Shown here one piece after another: positions 1 to 5,536 of a stretch of DNA of 7,886 nt (position 1 is the first letter of the stretch; the number at the start of each line of letters is the position of its first letter). Origin of the DNA: an uncultured Limnohabitans sp. (GTDB lineage: Bacteria; Pseudomonadota; Gammaproteobacteria; Burkholderiales; Burkholderiaceae_C). Location: NCBI RefSeq assembly GCF_937889215.1, contig NZ_CALBEX010000392.1:1-7886 (forward strand), in the 5' to 3' direction. The notes under the pieces are model-generated. The model worked only from the letters and a program-made list of their open reading frames with translations, did no database searches and was not told the DNA's origin. The position numbers and the translations under genes are program-made.

Positions 1-122
1 ATCGAGACATCGGCCAAAGCGCAAACGCTGGACGCCCCCAGCACCGCAAATCCCTGCGCCGCCAAAGTGGCATTGAGCTGATCGGGAGCGGTCAACGGTG
101 GGGACAGCGTTTGTTGCGGCAT
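1..122 (-). CDS. N-terminal fragment of an unidentified protein, possibly a 2OG-Fe(II) dioxygenase
   Basis: Only the first 40 codons are present; the gene runs off the left edge. From the ATG whose complement lies at 120-122 the translation begins MPQQTLSPPLTAPDQLNATL and continues into a segment AAQGFAVLGASSV. A Pro-rich start followed by a helix and a 'GFAVL' strand resembles the beginning of bacterial 2OG-Fe(II) oxygenases (the PF10014 type), but the catalytic HxD...H residues would lie outside the window, so this is a guess. The frame stays open upstream to an in-frame GTG just after a TGA near 206-211, so a longer N-terminus is possible; neither start has a convincing ribosome binding site. 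It has the same orientation as the cluster at 278-4052 and lies 155 bp downstream of it, behind a hairpin, so it may be a separate unit. Confidence 0.45.
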   Translation of the reverse strand, partial: MPQQTLSPPLTAPDQLNATLAAQGFAVLGASSVCALADVS

Positions 123-243
123 GAAAATGTCCAGTGGATCAAGCAAAGAGCGCAAGCATAACGCCGTGCGGCTCGCGGCTGGGTGAATCGGCAGGGCAAC
201 CCACACTCAAAGCCCTGGTGCATCGGGCTCACCACGCCCTGAG

Positions 244-268
244 CACGGGCCTGCCCAGCAGGCCCGTG
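244..268 (-). terminator. GC-rich hairpin after the methionine synthase gene
   Basis: An 11-bp perfect inverted repeat (CACGGGCCTGC at 244-254 and its complement at 258-268) with a 3-nt loop starts 9 nt after the TGA of the methionine synthase-like gene. Position and stability suit a transcription terminator or an mRNA 3' end-stabilising stem for the cluster. There is no run of U after it on the minus strand, so it is not a canonical intrinsic terminator; Rho-dependent ending or a stabilising role is equally possible. Confidence 0.45.
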
Positions 269-277
269 TGATTCCCT

Positions 278-1297
278 TCAGGCGTAACGTGCGCTGGCCA
301 GTTTGGCCCCTTCGGCCAGGGCCTTGAGCTTGGCCTCGGCCACGGCGCGGCTCATGGGCGCCAGGCCGCAGTTGGTGCAAGCGATCAAACGGTTCTTGGG
401 CACGAACTGCAGGGCGCGGCCGATGGTGTCGGCGATTTCTTCGGGCGTTTCGATGGTGGGGTTGGCCACGTCGATCACGCCGACCATCACGTCTTTGCCT
501 TCGAGCAGCTTCATCATTTCCATGGGCACATGCGAGTGCATGCACTCCAAGCTGACTTGCTGGATGCTGCTTTTGGCCAAGGCCGGGAACACCTTTTCAT
601 ACTGGCGCCATTCGTCGCCCAAGGTCTCTTTCCATTTGTTGTTGGCTTCGATGCCGTAGCCGTAGCAAATGTGGACCGCCGTGGTGCAGGTCAGGCCGCG
701 CGCAGCCACCTCAAGCGCTTTCACACCCCAGTCGGCCGCATCGTCCATGTAGACGTTGAACGCGGGCTCGTCGAACTGGATGATGTCCACGCCATCGGCT
801 TGCAGCGCCAGCGCTTCTTGGTTCAGCAACTCGGCAAAGGCCATGGCCATCTTGATTTTGTCGCCGTAAAAGCGGTCGGCCACGGTGTCCACAATGGTCA
901 TCGGGCCAGGCAAGGTGAATTTGAGCTTTTTCTTCGTGTGAGCACGGGCCAACTGGGCTTCAAAGGCGTGCACGCGTCCCTTCAGGCGCAGCGGCGCAAT
1001 GACTTGCGGTACCTGCGCGTCATAGCGGTTGTTGCGGATACCCATGGTGACTTTGTTCACAAAGTCGATGCCCTCGACCTGCTCGACAAAGCCGTGCACA
1101 AAGTGCTGGCGGGCTTGTTCGCCATCACCGACGACGTCAAGGCCCGCGTCTTCTTGGGCCTTGATCCACAGCAGCGTGGCATCGGCCTTGGCTTGCTGCA
1201 GCTCGGGGCCTTGGGTGGTCCATTGGGGCCAGAGTTTTTCGGTCTCGGCCAACCAAGAGGGCTTGGGCAAACTGCCGGCGATGGCGGTGGTGAACAT
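278..1297 (-). CDS. Short (core) cobalamin-independent methionine synthase, MetE C-terminal type
   Basis: The 339-residue protein is the catalytic barrel of the MetE/UROD-like family (COG0620). It probably methylates homocysteine to methionine in the cytoplasm. Canonical MetE is about 750 residues with an N-terminal folate-binding half; that half is absent here. The zinc and thiol site is visible: H209 and C211 in VHICYGYG, E251 in SLECMHSH and C310 in CTNCGLAPM. The substrate-binding motif DEP is at 176-178 and GDGE at 57-60. The start is the ATG at 1297, with GGAGA about 8 nt upstream. It is the last gene of the cluster, 29 bp after the flavin oxidoreductase. In the family, short core enzymes are reported to use methyl donors other than methyl-tetrahydrofolate polyglutamate, or to need a partner protein (for example DUF1852/MesX); no such partner is in this window. 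The methyl donor is therefore unknown. Role in methyl transfer is likely; an epoxyalkane:CoM-transferase-like reaction is a less likely alternative. Confidence 0.88.
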   Translation of the reverse strand: MFTTAIAGSLPKPSWLAETEKLWPQWTTQGPELQQAKADATLLWIKAQEDAGLDVVGDGEQARQHFVHGFVEQVEGIDFVNKVTMGIRNNRYDAQVPQVIAPLRLKGRVHAFEAQLARAHTKKKLKFTLPGPMTIVDTVADRFYGDKIKMAMAFAELLNQEALALQADGVDIIQFDEPAFNVYMDDAADWGVKALEVAARGLTCTTAVHICYGYGIEANNKWKETLGDEWRQYEKVFPALAKSSIQQVSLECMHSHVPMEMMKLLEGKDVMVGVIDVANPTIETPEEIADTIGRALQFVPKNRLIACTNCGLAPMSRAVAEAKLKALAEGAKLASARYA

Positions 1298-1326
1298 GAC
1301 AGGGTCTCCGTTTAAAAATTCAAAGT

Positions 1327-2340
1327 TCAGCAGTGTGCCGCAAGGGCAAACTCTTGGGCGAGCAGTTCGTAAGATCGGCTTTGGGCGGCGGGGTCATGTG
1401 TCCAGGTGATGACCACCAGCTCGTCCACTTCCAGCCGGGCCGCCAATTGGCGCAGCTTGCGGCCCACGGTGGCGGCCGAGCCGATCAAGGCAGACTCGCG
1501 CAAGCGCTCCAGCGCAAATTGCTCGGCTGGGCTGTAATCGCGCGCCGCGTCCTCAGGTGACATGAGCGCACCGATGCGGCCCAGGTTGCGGTCCATCTTC
1601 CAGCGGGCACGGCTTTCAAACAGGCGCAGCGCCTCTTCGTCGGTGTCGGCGGCCAAGGCCCAGACGCACAAAACAGCTGATGGTTTGGCCAAGCCTGCGC
1701 TGGGGCGGAAAGTTTCACGGTAAATTTGCAGGGCCTGGTCAGCGCCCTGCCCGTCAGTGATGAAATAGGCAAACGCATAAGGCAAGCCCAAGTGCGCCGC
1801 CAGCTGCGCGCCGTAGTCGGAGCTGCCCAACATCCAAACCTCTGGCGAGGTCTCCGACTGCGGGTAGGCGTAGACGTTGTGCCCTGGGTGACCGGGTGGC
1901 AAGTTGTGGCCACTCACCCAAGCTTGCATTTCCATGACCTGCTGCGGAAAGCGCTCGGAGGCGTTGCGGTCCGGGTTGAGCAATTGCGCCGTGCGCCCAT
2001 CGCTGCCCGGTGCGCGGCCCACGCCCAGATCAATGCGGCCCGGGGCCAGGGCATCGAGCACCCGGAACTGCTCGGCCACCTTGAGTGCGGCGTAATGCGG
2101 CAGCATCACCCCCGCGCTGCCAATGCGGATGCGCTGGGTGCGGGCGGCTATCGCGGCCATCAACACCTCGGGGGCTGAGCCCACGATGCTGGGGTGGCTG
2201 TGGTGCTCGCTGACCCAAAAGCGGTGGTAGCCCCAGGCCTCAGCTTGCTCGGCCAGCGCCAGTGTCTGGCGAATGGTGGCGTCTTGCCCGCGCCCCTCGG
2301 CAGCGGCTGATTGGTCAAGGACAGAAAGTTTCAAGCTCAT
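1327..2340 (-). CDS. LLM-class flavin-dependent oxidoreductase (YhbW/MsnO8-type luciferase-like monooxygenase)
   Basis: A 337-residue single-domain TIM barrel of the bacterial luciferase-like superfamily, expected to use FMNH2 (supplied by a separate reductase) and O2 on an unknown substrate in the cytoplasm. Diagnostic segments are WVSEHH (42-47), GVMLPHY (77-83), EQFRVLDALAPGRIDLGVGRAPGSD at 90-114 and MLGSSDYGAQLAA near 170-182. These closely match what I recall of E. coli YhbW, which has about the same length. The ATG overlaps the stop codon of the upstream acyl-CoA synthetase gene by four bases (ATGA, 2337-2340), so translation is probably coupled, and no separate ribosome binding site is needed. 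The methionine synthase-like gene follows 29 bp later. Physiological substrates of this subgroup are not established. Family assignment is firm; function is open. Confidence 0.9.
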   Translation of the reverse strand: MSLKLSVLDQSAAAEGRGQDATIRQTLALAEQAEAWGYHRFWVSEHHSHPSIVGSAPEVLMAAIAARTQRIRIGSAGVMLPHYAALKVAEQFRVLDALAPGRIDLGVGRAPGSDGRTAQLLNPDRNASERFPQQVMEMQAWVSGHNLPPGHPGHNVYAYPQSETSPEVWMLGSSDYGAQLAAHLGLPYAFAYFITDGQGADQALQIYRETFRPSAGLAKPSAVLCVWALAADTDEEALRLFESRARWKMDRNLGRIGALMSPEDAARDYSPAEQFALERLRESALIGSAATVGRKLRQLAARLEVDELVVITWTHDPAAQSRSYELLAQEFALAAHC

Positions 2341-4052
2341 CCGTTATTGTCTTCAGAAGTGGCGGCCATTTCAGCCTCTTGCAGTGCACGCCACATGACT
2401 TTGCCACTGCCGCTTTTGGGCAAGGCATCCACAAAGCTCACGGCGCGGGGCATTTTGTAAACCGCCATGTTCTCACGGCACCAGTCGATGATTTCTTGCT
2501 CGCTGACCTGGCCTTGGTGGCTTTGGCGCAAAACCACCACGGCTTTGACCGACTCACCCCGGTAAGCATCGCGCGTGGAAATGATGCAAGCTTCCTGAAT
2601 GGCCGGGTGCCTGAACATCAAAGCCTCCACCTCGGCGGGCCAGACCTTGAAGCCACTGGCGTTGATCATGCGTTTCAATCGGTCGGTCATGAAGAAGTAG
2701 CCCTCTTCATCGACCCGGCCCATGTCGCCCGACCTGAAAAACCGAAACCCGTCACGCTCAAAGAACGCGGCCGCCGTGGCCTCGGGGCGCTTCCAATAAC
2801 CTTGGAACACCTGCGGGCCACTGATCACAATCTCACCCGACTCGCCCGGTGGCAACTCCACCAAGGTTTCTGGATCGATGATGCGCGACTCCACGCTCAT
2901 GAACGGAATGCCCAGGCACTGCTTTTTGGGCGCATCGGGTGGGTTGGTGTGCGAGGGGGCCGCCGTTTCGGTCAGGCCATAACCCTCCACATAGCGCAGA
3001 CCAAACTGGTCCAGCAGGCGCTGGGCCACCGCCTCTGGCATGGCCGCACCGCCGCCGCCAATGTAGACCAAGCTGGTCAGGTCATAGCGGTCCATTTGTG
3101 GGCTGCCCAGCAGGTCGATGACCATGGTCGGGATATTGGTCCAGTGGGTAACGCCCCATTTGGAAATCAGATGGCCCGCCACATCGCGGTCCCAACGCGG
3201 CATGATCACCAAGCTCGCCCCCAGCAAGATGCTGGTGTGCATCACGCTCACCATGCCGGTGATGTGGAACATGGGCACCACGCACAGCGTCACGTTTTCT
3301 GGGGTGCCATTGCCCCACAGACCGCTGGACATGGCGTTGTGCATGATGGAGCCATGGGTGTGCATGCAGCCCTTGGGCAGTCCGGTGGTGCCGCTGGTGT
3401 AGGGCAAGATGGCCAGGTCACCGGTTTGGGCTTGGGGGGGTGGCAGCGCCACGGCCGGGGCTGCCATCAAGTCCGCCCAAGCATGCACCAGACCCTCCGC
3501 CAGCTCGGGCAAAGCCCGCACTGGCAGCAACCAGGGCCGCCAGGCCTCGGGCATGTTTTCGGGGCCTGCCGCATCGGCATCAAACACATCGGTGAATTGC
3601 GTCACCACCAAGTGCTTCAGACGCTCAGCAGGCGGCAAGGCAGCGCTGGCCTGCGCCAAATCGGGTGCCAGATCGGCCGTGGTCACGGCGACCTTGGTGT
3701 CGGGGTCGGTGATGTAGTGCTTGAGCTCTTCGGCGCGGTTCATCGGATTGACCGGCACGACGACCGCATCGATGCGCAAAATGGCAAAGTGCGTGATCAC
3801 CAGCTGGGGGCAGTTTTGCATGTCCAGCACCACCCGGTCGCCCGGTTGCACCCCCAGCCCACGCAGCTGGCCCGCCAAGCGCTCGGCGCTGGCCATCAGA
3901 TCTCGGTAAGTCCACACCCTGCCCATGAACACCAGCGCGGCTTTGTCGGGGTAACGCCAAGCGCTGACGGCCAAATTCATCCACAAAGACGTTGCAGGGG
4001 CATTGATTTTGGCAGGCAGCCGTGCAGGCCAAACGGCAGCATGAGCGGGCAT
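2337..4052 (-). CDS. AMP-forming acyl-CoA synthetase (long-chain fatty-acid--CoA ligase-like)
   Basis: A 571-residue member of the ANL adenylating superfamily that activates a carboxylic acid with ATP to an acyl-AMP and then to the acyl-CoA. Motifs in order: P-loop YTSGTTGLPKG (about 218-228), GYGLTET (357-363), the hinge/ATP motif SGD at 441-443 followed by DRLKRMI, GFKVWPAEVE (467-476), and the C-terminal lysine in PKSGSGK (K551). All residues expected for activity are present. No signal peptide or membrane helix is evident, so it should be cytosolic or membrane-peripheral. I chose the ATG ending at 4052 because AGGAG (complement of 4060-4064) lies 7 nt upstream; two further in-frame ATGs at about 4079 and 4109 would add 9 or 19 residues without a comparable ribosome binding site. 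It is the first gene of a minus-strand cluster and overlaps the next gene by 4 bp. Chain length of the substrate cannot be read from sequence; medium- or long-chain, or an aromatic acid, are all possible. Confidence 0.92.
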   Translation of the reverse strand: MPAHAAVWPARLPAKINAPATSLWMNLAVSAWRYPDKAALVFMGRVWTYRDLMASAERLAGQLRGLGVQPGDRVVLDMQNCPQLVITHFAILRIDAVVVPVNPMNRAEELKHYITDPDTKVAVTTADLAPDLAQASAALPPAERLKHLVVTQFTDVFDADAAGPENMPEAWRPWLLPVRALPELAEGLVHAWADLMAAPAVALPPPQAQTGDLAILPYTSGTTGLPKGCMHTHGSIMHNAMSSGLWGNGTPENVTLCVVPMFHITGMVSVMHTSILLGASLVIMPRWDRDVAGHLISKWGVTHWTNIPTMVIDLLGSPQMDRYDLTSLVYIGGGGAAMPEAVAQRLLDQFGLRYVEGYGLTETAAPSHTNPPDAPKKQCLGIPFMSVESRIIDPETLVELPPGESGEIVISGPQVFQGYWKRPEATAAAFFERDGFRFFRSGDMGRVDEEGYFFMTDRLKRMINASGFKVWPAEVEALMFRHPAIQEACIISTRDAYRGESVKAVVVLRQSHQGQVSEQEIIDWCRENMAVYKMPRAVSFVDALPKSGSGKVMWRALQEAEMAATSEDNNG

Positions 4053-4257
4053 GGGGTGTCTCCTGGAGTTGGGGGTCATATTACAAGCGCCCTCTGCTTG
4101 CGGTGGCAACCCATTTGTCGCGAGCGGGACCTGTCATGGCCTCATGAAGCCGCCACTTGAAGCCTTCGTTCCGCCTAATTTGTTTCAAGTTGTATCGATA
4201 AAGGTAAAAAAGTATTCCTTTTGCGCCATTTGGCATTTTTATCACTAAAATAAAGTC
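4053..4257. promoter_or_regulatory. Divergent intergenic region between acyl-CoA synthetase and the HTH-receiver regulator
   Basis: This 205-bp region is distinctly AT-rich from 4171 to 4257 compared with the flanking genes and must hold both divergent start signals. On the minus strand a weak -10-like TAATAT (complement of 4078-4083) lies close to the synthetase start. On the plus strand TTGTAT (4190-4195) and TATTCC (4213-4218) are spaced by 17 bp; both are poor matches. A dyad ACTTGAA (4155-4161) / TTCAAGT (4184-4190) is also present. No clear ribosome binding site precedes the regulator's ATG at 4258. Promoter positions are guesses; the regulatory nature of the region follows from gene orientation. 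Confidence 0.5.
4155..4190. promoter_or_regulatory. Candidate operator: ACTTGAA/TTCAAGT dyad
   Basis: Two 7-bp arms in inverted orientation (4155-4161 and 4184-4190) are separated by 22 bp within the divergent region. The right arm is embedded in TTTGTTTCAA (4179-4188), which recurs exactly in the right arm of the palindrome behind the regulator gene (4901-4910). The repetition on both sides of a DNA-binding regulator is what suggests an operator; short arms and wide spacing mean it could be chance. Confidence 0.3.
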
Positions 4258-4878
4258 ATGCAAACACACCCCACACCCGACACGCCCGAAGACTACTGTG
4301 GCACCACCTACGCAGCCAAATTGCTGGGCTTGTCGGTGGGCACCATTCAGACTTTGGTGGAGAAAAACGAACTCCAGGCTTGGAAGACGCAAGGCGGACA
4401 CTGCCGCATCTCCATGCCTTCGATTCGCGAGTACCAAAAAAAGCACAACATGCTGATGAGTCCCGGCGAAAGTCGGGAGTACCGTCTGCGGGTTTTGCTG
4501 GTCGAAGACGACCCGGTCACCCGGGACATGGTGCGAGACTTTTGCAACCGCTGCGAAATGCCTGTCGATTGCACCGCCATGTCCTCGGGTCTGGAAGCCC
4601 TCATTGACATGGCCAGCATCCAGCCGGACGTGCTCATTGCCGACTTGAACATGCCCGGTGTCGACGGCTTTGAACTGCTGCGCACCCTCAAACACTCGTC
4701 GCAATTTCAGCGCATGACCTGTTTGGTGATTTCGGCCTTGTCCCAAGACGACATCGCAGCCCGTGGCGGCTTGCCCGAGGGCACCATCTTCATGGCCAAA
4801 CCCGTCAACCTGCAATGGTTCAATGGTTTCTTCACGGCCCTGATCGCGGGCAGAAAACACGAACAACAACCCGCATGA
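4258..4878 (+). CDS. Response regulator with N-terminal excisionase/MerR-like HTH and C-terminal receiver domain
   Basis: A 206-residue cytoplasmic regulator. Residues about 14-62 form a winged helix-turn-helix of the excisionase/MerR (HTH_17) type: TTYAAKLLGLSVGTIQTLV, then a wing with the typical TQGGHCRIS. Residues about 77-197 form a CheY-like receiver: acidic pair E83/D84/D85 in LLVEDDP, phospho-acceptor D129 in IADLNMPGVDG, S159 in VISALS and K181 in MAKPVN, so the phosphorylation site is complete. The HTH-first order is the reverse of the usual receiver-then-output layout of OmpR and NarL proteins. No histidine kinase is in the window, so it is an orphan here. The ATG at 4258 fits the HTH alignment; the preceding AAATAAAG is a poor ribosome binding site, so initiation may be weak or leaderless. 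It diverges from the acyl-CoA synthetase cluster and is followed by a perfect palindrome and the comEA-like gene. Targets are unknown; the nearby dyads make autoregulation an attractive inference. Confidence 0.88.
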   Translation: MQTHPTPDTPEDYCGTTYAAKLLGLSVGTIQTLVEKNELQAWKTQGGHCRISMPSIREYQKKHNMLMSPGESREYRLRVLLVEDDPVTRDMVRDFCNRCEMPVDCTAMSSGLEALIDMASIQPDVLIADLNMPGVDGFELLRTLKHSSQFQRMTCLVISALSQDDIAARGGLPEGTIFMAKPVNLQWFNGFFTALIAGRKHEQQPA

Positions 4879-4921
4879 ATTTCGCCACATTTGAAACATT
4901 TTGTTTCAAATGTGGCGAAAT
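4879..4921. repeat. Perfect 20-bp inverted repeat with 3-nt loop
   Basis: The left arm at 4879-4898 (ATTTCGCCACATTTGAAACA) is the exact reverse complement of 4902-4921, with loop TTT at 4899-4901. It starts on the base after the regulator's TGA. As RNA it would form a long, very stable stem, so it may terminate the regulator mRNA or stabilise its 3' end, but there is no U-run after it on the plus strand. On the minus strand the bases after the stem are TTC, also no U-run. As DNA it is a symmetric site whose centre, TTGAAACATTTTGTTTCAA, could bind a dimeric protein. Terminator, operator and mobile repeat (REP-like) readings are all open. Confidence 0.85.
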
Positions 4922-4926
4922 AAGCC

Positions 4927-4955
4927 TTCGCAAGCAGGTGCTCGCTTCTCACAAT
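4927..4955 (+). promoter_or_regulatory. Candidate sigma70-type promoter for the comEA-like gene
   Basis: TTCGCA (4927-4932) and CACAAT (4950-4955) are spaced by 17 bp, each matching four of six consensus bases. It lies just after the palindrome and would give a leader of about 40 nt before the ATG at 5000. The match is modest; spacing and position are the main support. Confidence 0.35.
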
Positions 4956-4962
4956 GGACGGT

Positions 4963-4980
4963 ACTGCACATTTTTGCAGT
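4963..4980 (+). other. Small hairpin in the leader of the comEA-like gene
   Basis: ACTGCA (4963-4968) and TGCAGT (4975-4980) form a 6-bp stem with a 6-nt loop, ending 6 nt before the AAGGAG ribosome binding site. It may lie in the 5' untranslated region if the promoter at 4927-4955 is right. It could be a small stem in the mRNA or an operator half-pair; six base pairs can occur by chance. Confidence 0.3.
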
Positions 4981-4986
4981 CAACCC

Positions 4987-4992
4987 AAGGAG
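4987..4992 (+). promoter_or_regulatory. Ribosome binding site AAGGAG that fixes the comEA-like start
   Basis: AAGGAG sits 7 nt before the ATG at 5000. This, with the signal peptide that begins exactly there, rules out the longer open frame that starts within the palindrome near 4901. Confidence 0.85.
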
Positions 4993-4999
4993 CTTCGCC

Positions 5000-5416
5000 A
5001 TGTTGAAGAAAATCGCAGGTTTAGTGTTGGCATTGGGGTTTGCAAGCCTGACATGGGCTCAGCAGATCGATCTGAACAAAGCCACCGAAACGGAGTTGGA
5101 TGCCCTCAAAGGGGTCGGACCGGTCCTGACCAAAGAGGTGATGAATGAGCGCAAAAAAGCGCCGTTCAAAGACTGGAATGACGTGACCAGCCGCGTCAAA
5201 GGCATTGGCATGCAAAAGGCCAGCAGCCTGTCAGAACAAGGTGTTCGCGTCCAAGGCAGCGCATTTGACGGCAAGAAAGCCGACAAGAAAATGTCCAAGG
5301 CCCAAGACAAAAACACCGGAAAACCAGCGCCCGCTGACAAAGCCATGCCCAGCGGCAAATCGGCCATGAAGTCCGCCGAAGCCCTCCCCGCCAAGGCCAC
5401 TGCGGCCAAAAACTAA
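5000..5416 (+). CDS. comEA: ComEA-like periplasmic helix-hairpin-helix DNA-binding protein
   Basis: A 138-residue secreted protein. Residues 1-20 are a typical signal peptide (LysLys, hydrophobic core AGLVLALGF, predicted cleavage TWA|QQ). Residues about 22-86 carry the ComEA-type double helix-hairpin-helix: IDLNKATETELDALKGVGP with hairpin LKGVG (36-40), and a second hairpin VKGIG (66-70). In the family this fold binds double-stranded DNA without sequence preference and helps pull transforming DNA through the outer membrane with type IV pili and ComEC. Residues about 87-138 are a low-complexity tail rich in Lys, Ala and Pro, likely disordered and positively charged, which could add DNA affinity. 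It is similar in size to other short betaproteobacterial ComE/ComEA proteins. No other competence gene is adjacent. The family assignment is firm; a role in natural transformation is inferred, and many such single-HhH proteins have not been tested. Confidence 0.85.
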   Translation: MLKKIAGLVLALGFASLTWAQQIDLNKATETELDALKGVGPVLTKEVMNERKKAPFKDWNDVTSRVKGIGMQKASSLSEQGVRVQGSAFDGKKADKKMSKAQDKNTGKPAPADKAMPSGKSAMKSAEALPAKATAAKN

Positions 5417-5438
5417 GCCCTGAAAGTCACACACTTGG

Positions 5439-5471
5439 CCGCCATTTCAGGCCTTCTGGCAGGAATGGCGG
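5439..5471. terminator. Stem-loop between convergent genes, possible bidirectional terminator
   Basis: CCGCCATT (5439-5446) pairs with AATGGCGG (5464-5471), and a further short GCC/GGC pairing inside (5451-5453 with 5458-5460) closes a TTCT loop. It lies between the comEA-like stop (5416) and the stop of the convergent 5-oxoprolinase-like gene (5537), where terminators for both are expected. No U-run follows on either strand, so it is only a candidate. The rest of the 5417-5536 interval shows nothing recognisable. Confidence 0.35.
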
Positions 5472-5536
5472 GCAGGTCTGTGAAGGCCGCATAGGCAGCC
5501 ACAGCAATCGCGGGGGTAGGGATTTGACAGAACGCA

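Noticed and set aside
530..1315. A 261-codon open frame on the plus strand.
   Set aside because: It lies antisense to the methionine synthase-like gene, has a His/Leu/Gly-biased translation, and has no domain or ribosome binding site.
4053..4109. A longer start for the acyl-CoA synthetase at 4109 or 4079.
   Set aside because: AGGAG lies 7 nt before the ATG at 4052, and the extra residues do not resemble the family.
2262..4160. A 632-codon open frame on the plus strand.
   Set aside because: It is fully antisense to the acyl-CoA synthetase, whose motifs are intact. Its translation is His/Gly/Gln-rich with no recognisable domain, typical of a GC-rich shadow frame.
4081..4899. A 272-codon open frame on the minus strand beginning inside the palindrome.
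   Set aside because: It is antisense to the HTH-receiver gene, which has clear conserved motifs. The translation shows no family features.
4879..4921. The palindrome as part of a CRISPR array or IS terminal repeat.
   Set aside because: There is only one copy in the window, no spacers, no transposase and no target-site duplication.
4901..4999. An N-terminal extension of the comEA-like protein from a TTG in the palindrome.
   Set aside because: The signal peptide and AAGGAG site place the start at 5000; the extra residues would bury the signal peptide.
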